64,000 bases of DNA, from assembly GCF_009733595.1 (NCBI RefSeq), contig NZ_WOFH01000002.1, positions 310,001-374,000 of the forward strand. Reading direction: 5' to 3'. The DNA comes from Actinomadura litoris (GTDB taxonomy: Bacteria > Actinomycetota > Actinomycetes > Streptosporangiales > Streptosporangiaceae). The position numbers were made by a program, and so were the translations under genes. The first letter of the stretch is position 1; the number at the start of each line of letters is the position of its first letter. A model generated the notes under the pieces. It ran no database searches. It was not told the DNA's origin and saw only the letters and a list, made by a program, of their open reading frames with translations. Positions 34,995-43,458 of the stretch are shown one piece after another.

Positions 34995-35597
34995 TCACGC
35001 TCGACCGATCAGGCGGACGAACGACGACGGCAACAGATCGGAGACATCACCGACGACCATGTCCGCCTGCCCGAGATCGGCCTCGCCATGCGTGGAGGCC
35101 ACCGCGACGCAGCGCATGCCCGCCGCCTTCGCCGCCGCCACCCCGGCGGGCGTGTTCTCGACCGCGACGCACGCCCGGGGATGGTGGGCGAGCAGCCGCG
35201 CGGCGGCCCGGTGGGCCACCGGGGAGGGCCGCCCCCGCGGGACGTCGTCGGCGGTGAGGATCAGGTCGAACGCGTCGTCCAGGCCGAGGAACCGGAGCGC
35301 GGCCGCCGCCTCCGGGGCGGGCTCCTCGGCCACCAGCGCGAGCCGGTAGCCCTGCCCGCACAGGGCGATGACCAGTTCGGCGCCGCCGGGGCAGCGCCGC
35401 AGCTCCTCGCCGCCGAGCCGCTGGAACGCGCGCGAGGGGGTCTCCGGACGCCCGGACGGACGCGGGCCGAGGAACGTCCGCCGCCCGCCCTCCTTCAGGA
35501 GATCGAGCCGGCTCACCACCTTGGCGAGGCTCCGGCGGCGCGCGTCCACATGGAAAACGAGGACGCCCTGCAAGGCGAACATGATGGCTGGGGGCAT
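34995..35597 (-). CDS. HAD-like hydrolase lacking the catalytic aspartates
   Basis: A 200-residue protein with HAD fold. Motif I, normally FDLDGVL, reads FALQGVLV: both the nucleophile and the second Asp are replaced. Motif II survives weakly (LVAEEP), motif III is GRPSP with Arg instead of Lys, and the motif IV region is VENTPAGVAAAKAAGM. It is therefore likely a non-catalytic binding or regulatory protein, or a decaying gene. Starts at 35597 or at the in-frame ATG 35582. It lies 35 bp downstream of the anti-sigma-type ATPase on the same strand. Confidence 0.8.
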   Translation of the reverse strand: MPPAIMFALQGVLVFHVDARRRSLAKVVSRLDLLKEGGRRTFLGPRPSGRPETPSRAFQRLGGEELRRCPGGAELVIALCGQGYRLALVAEEPAPEAAAALRFLGLDDAFDLILTADDVPRGRPSPVAHRAAARLLAHHPRACVAVENTPAGVAAAKAAGMRCVAVASTHGEADLGQADMVVGDVSDLLPSSFVRLIGRA

Positions 35598-35632
35598 ATC
35601 GCTACCTAGGGTCGTTGGGTTGATGGGACGGG

Positions 35633-36049
35633 TTACAGGGGCATGAGCGCCCAGAAGACCTTTCCCACGCCGGTGGCGGACGGGCGGACACCCGCGTCCT
35701 TGGCATAGGCGCCGATAATCGCGAGACCGCGCCCGTCCATCGCGTCCGGTCCCGCCTCTCGCGGGCGGGGGAGTTCGGGATCGGGATCCCAGCACTCCAG
35801 AAGCGGCGCCCCATCCTGGACGGCGATCCGGACCCGGATCGGACGGCCCCGCGCCGCCCGTACCGCATTGGTCACGATCTCGCTCGCCACCAGCACCGAA
35901 TCGTCGATCGCCGCCCGGGGGTAATCCCAGTTCGTGAGCGCATATCGAACCAGTTCACGCACAAGTGAGACTGAGGATCCCACCCCGAGTAGAGTCATCC
36001 GAATTTCGCCCGATTTGCGGGATAGGAGAGTCCCGGATTGATCATTCAT
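35633..36049 (-). CDS. RsbW-like ATP-binding anti-sigma-type protein
   Basis: A 138-residue GHKL ATPase domain. The N box is SEIVTNAVRAARG at about 55-67 and the G1 box DGRGLAII at about 100-107. No sensor or receiver domain is attached. In actinomycetes such proteins accompany DUF5753/DUF397 pairs, as here, where that pair is divergent from it. It may bind and inhibit a sigma factor or an antagonist. The start ATG at 36049 has only a weak ribosome site. Confidence 0.85.
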   Translation of the reverse strand: MNDQSGTLLSRKSGEIRMTLLGVGSSVSLVRELVRYALTNWDYPRAAIDDSVLVASEIVTNAVRAARGRPIRVRIAVQDGAPLLECWDPDPELPRPREAGPDAMDGRGLAIIGAYAKDAGVRPSATGVGKVFWALMPL

Positions 36050-36144
36050 CTCCGCCGTCCTGTTCGAGGAACTGGCGTACAGACTCGACCCCGGAGAGTT
36101 AATGTGCGATGGATCGCCAATAAATCAATACATGGGAGTCACAG

Positions 36145-36957
36145 ATGAGCGTCCGCGAAACGATCGACCCGAACTCGTCCCACTGGGCCTGGCTGGCCTT
36201 CGACCTGTGGTTTCACCGCACCCAGCGCGGCCTCTCGCTGGCCCAGACGGCATTGATCGTCCGCGTCACGCGCGCGACCGTTTCGAACTGGGAGGCCGGA
36301 CGCTTCCGCCCCGGTGACGAACATATGGCGCTACTGGACAAGGCATGGGACACCGGCGGCCACTTCCAGCGCCTGCTGTACTACGCCCGCACCGGCCACG
36401 ACCCCGACTGGTTCAAGCAGTACATCCAGTACGAGCGGGCCGCCGAGATCATCAAGGTCTATCACGGAAAGGTCATCCCCGCACTGGTCCAGACGGAAGA
36501 CTACAGGTGCGCCCTGCTGGTAGTCGCTGGCCGTGAACACGAGATCGACGCGGAGACCGAGGCGCGAAAGAAGCGGCAGGAGATTCTTGAGAGGTCCGAC
36601 TCGCCCTACGTGTGGATCTTGTTGGACCAGGAAGCGGTGGAGTGTCAGGTCGGAAGCCGCGATGTGATGCGGGCCCAGCTGCAATCGCTCCTCGATCTAG
36701 TTGATCACCCCCGTGTCGTGATTCGTATCATCCCGCGATCGGCGGGCGCTCACCCGGGCCAGGACGGCGCGTTCCACATCCTGACGCTTGGGCCCCGGAC
36801 GATCGCCTACGCCGGTGCGCAGATTGGAGGTCGTCTGATCGAGGCGGGTGACGAGGTTAGTACCCTCGCGGTACGGTTTGACCAGATTGGTGCTCACGCT
36901 TGGAGTAAGAGCGCGTCCCGAGAGTTCATCGAGCAAGAGATGAGGAAGTACGAGTGA
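36145..36957 (+). CDS. Helix-turn-helix protein with DUF5753 (Scr1/BldB-type pair)
   Basis: A 270-residue regulator. The Xre-type helix-turn-helix is at about 20-70 (LSLAQTALIVRVTRATVSNWE) and DUF5753 fills the rest (GKVIPALVQTEDY, then VWILLDQEAVECQVG). GGGAG stands 7 nt before the ATG. It is followed with GTGA overlap by a DUF397 gene, the standard partner; such pairs behave like toxin-antitoxin or developmental regulators. Local GC content is lower than in neighbouring genes. Confidence 0.9.
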   Translation: MSVRETIDPNSSHWAWLAFDLWFHRTQRGLSLAQTALIVRVTRATVSNWEAGRFRPGDEHMALLDKAWDTGGHFQRLLYYARTGHDPDWFKQYIQYERAAEIIKVYHGKVIPALVQTEDYRCALLVVAGREHEIDAETEARKKRQEILERSDSPYVWILLDQEAVECQVGSRDVMRAQLQSLLDLVDHPRVVIRIIPRSAGAHPGQDGAFHILTLGPRTIAYAGAQIGGRLIEAGDEVSTLAVRFDQIGAHAWSKSASREFIEQEMRKYE

Positions 36958-37244
36958 CCGCATGGCGTAAGAGTTCATATACCGGTGGCATGAACGACGA
37001 TGCGTGTGTGGAGCTGGCGCGGTTGGACGGCCCGACCACCAGCAGTGACTCCAAGGACGAATGGCGGAAGACTTCTCGTAGCGGTGGTGTCACCGACAAT
37101 GCGTGTGTGGAGACGGTGCGACTAGATGGATTCATCGGGGTCAGGGACTCGAAGGACCCGGAGGGGCCTCGGCTTGCGTTCGGGGCGGGGGAGTTCGGTG
37201 GGCTGGTCGCGCGTATCCGGCGTGGTGAGCTGGACCTCGGTTAG
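36954..37244 (+). CDS. DUF397 protein with two tandem DUF397 copies
   Basis: A 96-residue protein. A single DUF397 is about 60-70 residues; here residues 4-34 (WRKSSYTGGMNDDACVELAR) and 36-96 (EWRKTSRSGGVTDNACVETV) are two copies, the first truncated at the DSKD junction where the second begins. Only the second has the complete C-terminal half (FGAGEFGGLVARIRRGEL). The GTG start overlaps the DUF5753 stop. Its 3' end overlaps the convergent glycosyltransferase by 4 bp. Confidence 0.88.
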   Translation: MTAWRKSSYTGGMNDDACVELARLDGPTTSSDSKDEWRKTSRSGGVTDNACVETVRLDGFIGVRDSKDPEGPRLAFGAGEFGGLVARIRRGELDLG

Positions 37245-38413
37245 GAGCCCTGGAGGAGTTCGGGCAGGCGGTCGACCACCTCGGCCGGGGACGGCTGGGC
37301 CGCCATCTCGGCCTGGAGGTCCCCGGCGGCCTCGCGCATCTTGTCGCTGGTCAGGGCGTCCGTGATCGCCGACCGGACGAGGCCCGGGGTCGCGGTCGCG
37401 ACGGGGATGTTGGTGCCCGATCCGGTGGCGGCCATCCGGTCGCAGTAGGCGATCACGTCGGGGGTCGCGGTGAGGGACACCTGCGGGACGCCGTGGTGGG
37501 CCGCCGTCATCATCGAGCCGCTGCCGCCGTGGTGCACGATCGCGTGGCAGGTCGGCAGGATCTCGTTCAGCGGGACGCTCTCCACGACCCTGACCGTGGA
37601 CGGCAGGCTCTCGGTGAACTCGCGGTCCCGGCCCGCCACGGTGAGGACGACCTCCACGTCGAAGTCCGCGAGGGAGTCCATCACGTCGGTTAGCGGGAAG
37701 CTCCCGATGCCCTCCCGGCGGACCAGCATCGACCCCCAGGTGACCAGGACCCGCCGTTTCCGGGGCGGGCGCACCAGGTCCGGCGGGATGGCGTTCGCGC
37801 CGTTGTAGGGGACGAACCGCATCGGCACCCGGGACGGGATCTCGCCGACCTGCAAACGCGGCGTGCACGCGTCGAGCGTGGCGGCGGCGCTCTCCGGCTT
37901 CGGGTCGCACCCGTACTCCGCGTGGAGGGCCCGCAGCGACTCGGGCCAGTCGTCCACCGGCTGGCCCGCGCCGGGGTAGCCGAACATCCGCATGATGTCG
38001 GCTCCCCACAGCTGCGTCACCAGCGGCGCCCCGGCCTGAGCGGCGACGATCGGGGCGGCGAGCATCAGCGGATCGCCGACGACCAGGTCGGGGCGCCAGT
38101 CGCGGGCGAGCGGGACGGCGTCGGCCGCGACCGCGCGGGCCAGCGCGGTGTGCGACTCGGTCATCGCGCGGAACATCGCCATCGGGTCGCTGCCCGCCTC
38201 GTCCAGGAGCCGGCGGTTCCGGCGGACCTCGGCCGCCATGTCGTAGGACGCGGCGACCGGCACGACCGGCAGGCCGGACCCGACGACGGCCGCCGCGATG
38301 GACGGCTGCGCCGCCACCCGGACGGTGTGGCCCGCCGCGCGGAAGGCCCAGATCAGCGGCACCATCGGCATGTAGTGCGAGGGCGCCGAGAACGGCAGGA
38401 GAAGGATGCGCAT
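37241..38413 (-). CDS. Family 1 glycosyltransferase (macrolide/antibiotic type)
   Basis: A 390-residue GT-B enzyme like those that glycosylate polyketides and other antibiotics. N-terminal MRILLLPFSAPSHYMPMVPL contains the acceptor-site His region; the C-terminal domain holds VLVTWGSML and the donor motif HHGGSGSMMTAAHHGVPQVSL at about 295-316. No auxiliary P450-like activator is next to it. It probably attaches a deoxysugar to the terpenoid product of the cluster. It is divergent from the methyltransferase at 38532 and marks the left edge of the cluster. Confidence 0.88.
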   Translation of the reverse strand: MRILLLPFSAPSHYMPMVPLIWAFRAAGHTVRVAAQPSIAAAVVGSGLPVVPVAASYDMAAEVRRNRRLLDEAGSDPMAMFRAMTESHTALARAVAADAVPLARDWRPDLVVGDPLMLAAPIVAAQAGAPLVTQLWGADIMRMFGYPGAGQPVDDWPESLRALHAEYGCDPKPESAAATLDACTPRLQVGEIPSRVPMRFVPYNGANAIPPDLVRPPRKRRVLVTWGSMLVRREGIGSFPLTDVMDSLADFDVEVVLTVAGRDREFTESLPSTVRVVESVPLNEILPTCHAIVHHGGSGSMMTAAHHGVPQVSLTATPDVIAYCDRMAATGSGTNIPVATATPGLVRSAITDALTSDKMREAAGDLQAEMAAQPSPAEVVDRLPELLQGS

Positions 38414-38495
38414 GAATCGACGTTGTCCGATGGCGTGACCGGGGGCAATCGGGAGTTTTGGGGGGTAGGCGGGCCCCGGCGCGGGTGCTAGCCGA

Positions 38496-38541
38496 TTGAC
38501 GAGTGGGCGAATGCCCTCCTAGAGTGGGCGCATGACCACTC
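38496..38541 (+). promoter_or_regulatory. Leaderless promoter with two inverted-repeat operators (copy 1)
   Basis: TTGACG (38496-38501) and TAGAGT (38520-38525) are 18 bp apart, and the ATG follows the -10 box by 6 bp, so transcription would start at or next to the start codon. The spacer holds GGGC-GAAT-GCCC (38505-38516); GAGTGG-n8-CCACTC (38522-38541) spans the start codon. The same arrangement recurs at 60800-60844. Confidence 0.75.
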
Positions 38542-39359
38542 AACGGCCGGAGAACACGCCCGCCTCCGTTTTCACGCCCGCGGAGGCCAAGCGGGCGGCG
38601 GAGTCGTTCGGCGTGGACGCCGAGCGGTACGACCGGACGCGGCCCCGCTACCCCGACGCGATGGTGGCGGCGATCGTGGACGCCGTTCCCGGGCGGAGCC
38701 TGCTCGATGTGGGAATCGGCACCGGCATCGCCGCCCGGCAGTTCCGGGAGGCCGGGTGCACGGTGCTCGGGGTCGAGCCGGACGAGCGCATGGCCGACTT
38801 CGCGCGGGGCACCGGGTTCGAGGTCGAGACCGCGACGTTCGAGGAGTGGGACCCCCGGGGCCGGACCTTCGACGCGATCGTCTCCGGGCAGACGTGGCAC
38901 TGGGTCGATCCGGTCGCCGGTGCGGCCAGGGCCGCCGAGGCGCTGCGCCCCGGCGGGCGGCTGGCGGTGTTCTGGAACGCCGCCCGGGTGCCCTCCGACC
39001 TCGGTGAGGCGTTCGCCGAGGTCTACCGCCGGGTCATGCCCGACTCGCCCGCCGCCCGCCTGGCCGCGCCGTCCGACACCGGCGGGTACGCGGTGCTGGG
39101 CGACAAGGCCGCCGACGGCATCCGGCAGGCGGGCGCGTTCGGCGACGCGGAGCGGTGGACCTTCACCTGGGAGCAGACCTACACCCGCGACGAGTGGCTG
39201 GACCAGCTCCCGACGACCGGCCTGCACACCCGGCTCCCGAAGGACGTCCTGGACCAGGTGCTCGCGGGCGTCGGCGCGGCCATCGACGCGGCGGGCGGCG
39301 GCTTCACCAACCACTTCACCACGCTCGTGGTGACGGCCGTGCGCGACGGCGCCGCCTGA
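38532..39359 (+). CDS. Class I SAM methyltransferase, paralog of 60836-61660
   Basis: A 275-residue methyltransferase. Motif I is LLDVGIGTGIAARQF at about 57-71; VLGVEPDERMADFA follows, then SGQTWHWVDP and LRPGGRLAVFWN, a signature of one actinobacterial subgroup. It is closely paralogous (well over half identical by eye) to the methyltransferase at the other end of the cluster and shares its promoter design. Substrate unknown. The transcript is predicted to be leaderless. Confidence 0.87.
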   Translation: MTTQRPENTPASVFTPAEAKRAAESFGVDAERYDRTRPRYPDAMVAAIVDAVPGRSLLDVGIGTGIAARQFREAGCTVLGVEPDERMADFARGTGFEVETATFEEWDPRGRTFDAIVSGQTWHWVDPVAGAARAAEALRPGGRLAVFWNAARVPSDLGEAFAEVYRRVMPDSPAARLAAPSDTGGYAVLGDKAADGIRQAGAFGDAERWTFTWEQTYTRDEWLDQLPTTGLHTRLPKDVLDQVLAGVGAAIDAAGGGFTNHFTTLVVTAVRDGAA

Positions 39360-39362
39360 CCA

Positions 39363-39396
39363 CGCGGCACCGCCCCTCCCCCCGGGCGGTGCCGCG
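39363..39396. terminator. Bidirectional terminator hairpin
   Basis: CGCGGCACCGCCC (39363-39375) and GGGCGGTGCCGCG (39384-39396) form a perfect 13-bp stem with an 8-nt pyrimidine loop, between the convergent methyltransferase and Gfo/Idh genes. Confidence 0.85.
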
Positions 39397-39397
39397 T

Positions 39398-40399
39398 TCA
39401 GACCTGCTGGACCCGGGCGTACTCCGCCTTGTCGCGGATGTCGTCGAGCAGCTCCGCCCGGCGCAGCGACTCCTCGTGCCAGGACGTCAGGTCGCCGCCC
39501 TCCCGGACGGCGGCGGCGAAGAGGCCGACGACGTTCGCGAACTGGTCCGCCGGTGGCAGGACGATCTCCTCCCGGTGGTCCTGGCGCTCGACCCGGACGA
39601 CCGGGCCGTAGGCGGGCGGCGGCGTGAACACCCGCTCCAGCACGAGCCTGCCGGAGCTGCCCCGCAGCTCGTAACCGGAGTGGTAGGAGTGCTCCATGCC
39701 GAAGGTGAGCTGGGCGGTCACCCCCCGCGGGTCGGAGAGCAGGGCGCTGCCGCCCACCACGGCCCCGCCCGCCCGGTCGACGCGGAGCACCGCGCCGACC
39801 AGGCGGAGGCGCGGCCCGAGGAACCGGAGCGCGGCGGCGACCGGGTAGACGCCGATGTCCACCAGCGCGCCGCCGCCGACGTCGGGCCGGTAGCGGATGT
39901 CGCCGCGCGGCTTCGGGGGGATCGTGAAGGCGGCCGCGAGCGCCCGGACCTCGCCGATCGCCCCGTCCGCGACCAGCCCGTCCACGCGGGCGTGCTGCGG
40001 GTGGTGCAGGAACATCATGTTCTCCAGCAGCAGGCGCCCGCGCTCGCGCGCCAGGGCGATGAGCCGCGCGGTGTCCCGTCCCTCGGTGGTGAACGGCTTC
40101 TCGACGAGGACGTGCTTGCCCGCCAGCAGCGCCCGCTCGACCCACTCGGCGTGCAGCGCGGCCGGGAGCGGGATGTAGACGGCGTCCACGTCGTCGCGTT
40201 CGAGCAGCTCCGCGTAGCCGCCCAGCGCGGCGCCGATGCCGTGGGCGGCGGCGGACCGCTCGGCCTTCGCGAGGTCGCGGCTCGCGATGGCGCGCACCTC
40301 GACGCCGGCGTCCGCCCGCATCGCGGGCAGGGTCCGCCGCAGCGCGATGTCAGCGCAGCCGATCACCCCGAACCGGACCGGGCCGCGTCCGTCCGCCAT
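39398..40399 (-). CDS. Gfo/Idh-family oxidoreductase (NDP-hexose C3-ketoreductase type)
   Basis: A 333-residue oxidoreductase. FGVIGCADIALRRTLPAM opens the Rossmann fold, LVEKPFTTEGRD carries the catalytic Lys (about 96) and GGGALVDIGVYP the conserved Asp/His-type region. The style matches dTDP-3-ketohexose reductases such as KijD10 (recalled), which act in deoxysugar biosynthesis. It is the last gene of a seven-gene leftward operon and overlaps the epimerase gene by 50 bp. Confidence 0.83.
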   Translation of the reverse strand: MADGRGPVRFGVIGCADIALRRTLPAMRADAGVEVRAIASRDLAKAERSAAAHGIGAALGGYAELLERDDVDAVYIPLPAALHAEWVERALLAGKHVLVEKPFTTEGRDTARLIALARERGRLLLENMMFLHHPQHARVDGLVADGAIGEVRALAAAFTIPPKPRGDIRYRPDVGGGALVDIGVYPVAAALRFLGPRLRLVGAVLRVDRAGGAVVGGSALLSDPRGVTAQLTFGMEHSYHSGYELRGSSGRLVLERVFTPPPAYGPVVRVERQDHREEIVLPPADQFANVVGLFAAAVREGGDLTSWHEESLRRAELLDDIRDKAEYARVQQV

Positions 40400-41000
40400 G
40401 AGCCTCCCCCTCTCCGGGTAGGGTGCCGCCCGGCCGGTAGCGGGGCAGCAGTCCGGCCGCCGCCGCCTCGGCGAGCGTCGGCGCCGCCGTGTCCTTGTCC
40501 GACCGGATCGGCTCGCCGTCCAGGTTCCACGGGATGCCGAGCTCCGGGTCCAGCGCCTGGATGTCGAGCATCGTCCCGTGGATGTACTCGGTGTCGCACA
40601 GGTAGTTCATGCAGGTGTCGTCGGTCAGGGCGAGGAACCCGTGGCCGAGGCCGTCCGCCAGGCAGACGGCGACGCCGGAGTCGGCCTCCTGCGGGGTGAT
40701 GTCGAACCGCCCGAAGGTCGGCGACCCCACCCGCAGGTCCACCACGACGTCGAGCGCGGCCCCCCGGACGCAGGTCACCAGCTTCGCCTGCCCCGGCGGG
40801 CTGGTGGTCCCGTGGATGCCCCGCAGCGTGTTGCGCCTGGACGCCGAGAAGTTGGCCTGCCGCACCACGAACGGGTGGCCGAGGTGGGCGGCCAGCTCCT
40901 CGAACCGCCACGACTCGTAGAAGCTGCCGCGCCGGTCCTCGTGGTGCGTCGGGGTGATGCGGTAGGCGTCCAGGACGGACATCGGCTCGATCTTCATCAT
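40350..41000 (-). CDS. dTDP-4-dehydrorhamnose 3,5-epimerase-like protein
   Basis: A 216-residue RmlC-type cupin. GSFYESW, RGIHGTTSPPGQAKLVTC (catalytic His in HG), GVAVCLADGLGHGFLALTD and YLCDTEYIHG all match the family; the Tyr-based acid is present in the last block. It epimerises C3 and/or C5 of a dTDP-4-keto-6-deoxyhexose. The ATG at 41000 overlaps the stop of the O-methyltransferase gene (ATGATGA). No dTDP-glucose synthase or 4,6-dehydratase is in the window, so the sugar donor must be made elsewhere. Confidence 0.87.
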   Translation of the reverse strand: MMKIEPMSVLDAYRITPTHHEDRRGSFYESWRFEELAAHLGHPFVVRQANFSASRRNTLRGIHGTTSPPGQAKLVTCVRGAALDVVVDLRVGSPTFGRFDITPQEADSGVAVCLADGLGHGFLALTDDTCMNYLCDTEYIHGTMLDIQALDPELGIPWNLDGEPIRSDKDTAAPTLAEAAAAGLLPRYRPGGTLPGEGEAHGGRTRPGPVRGDRLR

Positions 41001-42166
41001 CGCGGCGTGGACGGCGAGGACTCGAAGAGCCGCCCGACCGCGGGCGCGATGCCGCCCTCGGCGTTGTGGCCCTTCTCGATGAACGCGATGTTGTGGTAGA
41101 CGTGCACGCCCACCACGCTCCGGGCGATGTCGTCGCCCTCGTCCCCGGCCCGCTCCTGGTAGTGCAGCTTGTCGAGGAGCGCCTGGAGCATCCCGATCGA
41201 GGTGGTCGGCGGGGAGACGGGGCCCTCGTCGCCGCCGAACTTCGCGCAGTAGGCGGTCCAGATGTCCTCGATGATGTAGAAGCCGCCCGGCCGGACGTAG
41301 GAGAACAGCGCCTCGAACGAGGTGCGGATGTGCTCGTTGACGTGGCTCCCGTCGTCCACGATGACGTCGAACGGCCCGTGCTCCTCGCCGAAGGCCCGCA
41401 GGAAGTCCGGGTCGTTCTGGTCGCCCTTCACGGTGCGCAGCCGGGGCTCGTCCAGGCCGTGCTTGGCGTGGACGTCCAGCCCGGTCATGAGGCCGCGCGG
41501 GAAGTAGGCCTTCCACATCTTCAGCGACCAGCCGCCGAGGTCCGGGTCGTCGTACCCGCCGATCCCGATCTCCAGGAGCCGCACCGGCTCGCCGCGCAGG
41601 GCCCGCAGGTGCCGCTCGTAGTGCGGGGTGTACCAGTGCCAGGTGCCCCACTTGTCGGTGCCGTGCCGCACCGACAGCTCGCCGAGGTCGGACGGCCCGG
41701 CGGAGCAGCCGCTGAGCACCGTGTCGACCGCGCGTCCGACCGAGTACCAGTCCCCGCGCAGCGGCCCGTCGTACAGCGCCTTCGCCGTGGGCCGCTCCAC
41801 CAGCAGCCTGCTGCGGTGTGTGCCCGCGCGACGCTCCCGCAGCGGGCCGTACAGGCCGCGGACCAGCTCCGCCAGCTCGAACTCCAGCAGGTAGACGGCG
41901 GTGTCCAGCTCGCCCTCGTGCAGCGTGACCGGCTCACCGGCCCGCACGCCGACCGTGTGGGTGAACCGCTCGCCGCCGTGGAGCAGGTCGAGCTGGATGT
42001 GGACGTGGGTCTTGTTCGACGGCAGCCGGCAGCGGAACACCAGCTCTTCCACGGCGAGGGAGCTGACGGCCTTCGCCCCGACGTCCTCGATGGCGGCGAG
42101 CAGCTCGGCTTCGCGTCCACCGGCGGCGAGAATGAGAAGTTCGGCCTGTTCCGTTGTGACTTGCAT
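40997..42166 (-). CDS. MycE-type sugar O-methyltransferase
   Basis: A 389-residue protein with an N-terminal oligomerisation domain (about 1-150) and a C-terminal Rossmann methyltransferase. HGTDKWG and YTPHYERHLRAL, then LLEIGIGGYDDP (motif I) and DVIVDDGSHVNEH are diagnostic of the MycE/cephalosporin hydroxylase-like group, which methylates sugar hydroxyls on glycosylated antibiotics with Mg. GGGAGG precedes the ATG at 42166. Its role here would be to methylate the attached sugar. Confidence 0.87.
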   Translation of the reverse strand: MQVTTEQAELLILAAGGREAELLAAIEDVGAKAVSSLAVEELVFRCRLPSNKTHVHIQLDLLHGGERFTHTVGVRAGEPVTLHEGELDTAVYLLEFELAELVRGLYGPLRERRAGTHRSRLLVERPTAKALYDGPLRGDWYSVGRAVDTVLSGCSAGPSDLGELSVRHGTDKWGTWHWYTPHYERHLRALRGEPVRLLEIGIGGYDDPDLGGWSLKMWKAYFPRGLMTGLDVHAKHGLDEPRLRTVKGDQNDPDFLRAFGEEHGPFDVIVDDGSHVNEHIRTSFEALFSYVRPGGFYIIEDIWTAYCAKFGGDEGPVSPPTTSIGMLQALLDKLHYQERAGDEGDDIARSVVGVHVYHNIAFIEKGHNAEGGIAPAVGRLFESSPSTPR

Positions 42167-42198
42167 AGATGCCTCCCGGCGGTAGGGAAGGGGACGGC

Positions 42199-43437
42199 TC
42201 AGACGGGGGAGCGCGCGCCCGTCCCGGCGGGAGCCGCCATGCGGTTCCGGAGCTCCCGGGTCAGGTGCCGCGCCGGCTCGTCGGCCAGAAACGCGCGGTT
42301 GTAGATGAGGTCCAGGTTCAGCGAGCCGTTCACGGTGTTGGAGACCAGGGCGGGGACGCGCATGAAGGGCATGGTGGCGACGGAGCGGATCGCCTCGAAC
42401 CGGAGGCCGCCCGCGGTCGCGGGGAAGGACAGCCGGCCGAGGTTGGAGATGCTCACCGAGATCTCCTGGGTGCCGGACAGGTCGAGGGTCCCGGCGGCGA
42501 GCAGCCGCGCCTGGTGGAGCGCGCGGTCGGCGGCGGCCTCCATCTCGCCGTCCACCCGGAGGCCCACCTCGACCGGGGTCGCCTCCCGGGCCACCGGCAG
42601 GTTGATGATCACGCTGCCGACCGCGCTCATGGCCGCCTCCGGCGGGATCGGCGGCGACATGCGGGCGCGCAGGTCCACCTGGAGGCACAGCGCCAGCGTC
42701 AGCGGCCCCCCGGTCTCGTGCAGGGTCCGCAGCGAGGTCGCCATGGCGCCCGCGACCAGGCTGCTGACCGACAGCCCGTGCAGTTTGGCGGCGGCGACGA
42801 ACCGGGCCGTGGCCTCCGGGTCGAACCGCAGGTTGGTGAAGCCGAAGCTCGCCGGTCCGTTCGGCTGGACGGTGCGCGGCGCCAGCGTGGCCACCTCCGG
42901 CGGCGGCGCGGGCCGCGGCGGGGGAGCGGGATCCGGGGGGCCCTCGCGGCGCAGGACCTCTTCGAGCGGCGGGTCCAGTCCGTCCCGGTCGGCGGCGGGC
43001 ACCGGGACGCCGGAGACCAGCGCGTCGTAGTGCTCGACGAGCCGCTGGAGAAGCGCGGTGATCAGCCGTCCGTCCGCGACCGCGTGGTGGACCGCCAGGA
43101 CGATCGTGCAGCGCCGCCCCTCACGGAGGACGACGAGCCGCGCCGCCCGCTCGCCCACCCGCCAGGGCGCGGTGACCACGTCGGTGAACGTCGTGCCGTC
43201 CTCGTGGAGCACGAGCGGCGGCCGACCGGCGGCGACGCGGAGCACGAACCGCTCGCCGCCGGTCCGGACGATCTCCGTCCGCAGGATCGGATGGGCCCGC
43301 GCGAGCAGCCCCATCGCGCGGTCCAGCGCGCCGGCGTCGAGATCGCCCTCGGCCGTGACCGTGATGAACGCCGGGCTGGCCCCGGACGCCACGATCATCG
43401 ACTCCCGGGGGGTGAGGACGCGTTCGTCAGCAGGCAT
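42199..43437 (-). CDS. Condensation-domain-type acyltransferase (PapA-like)
   Basis: A 412-residue stand-alone condensation/chloramphenicol-acetyltransferase-fold protein. The catalytic HHAVADG (HHxxxDG) is at about 117-123 and the C-terminal half contains the DFGWG-like region only weakly (SISNLGRLSFP). Stand-alone members such as PapA5 move acyl groups from carrier proteins onto alcohols. The cluster supplies an aryl-AMP ligase and an ACP, so transfer of (chloro)anthranilate to a terpenoid hydroxyl is the leading hypothesis. A Pro-rich linker lies at about 165-185. Confidence 0.83.
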   Translation of the reverse strand: MPADERVLTPRESMIVASGASPAFITVTAEGDLDAGALDRAMGLLARAHPILRTEIVRTGGERFVLRVAAGRPPLVLHEDGTTFTDVVTAPWRVGERAARLVVLREGRRCTIVLAVHHAVADGRLITALLQRLVEHYDALVSGVPVPAADRDGLDPPLEEVLRREGPPDPAPPPRPAPPPEVATLAPRTVQPNGPASFGFTNLRFDPEATARFVAAAKLHGLSVSSLVAGAMATSLRTLHETGGPLTLALCLQVDLRARMSPPIPPEAAMSAVGSVIINLPVAREATPVEVGLRVDGEMEAAADRALHQARLLAAGTLDLSGTQEISVSISNLGRLSFPATAGGLRFEAIRSVATMPFMRVPALVSNTVNGSLNLDLIYNRAFLADEPARHLTRELRNRMAAPAGTGARSPV

Positions 43438-43458
43438 CGGGACTCCTTTCCTGGCGCG

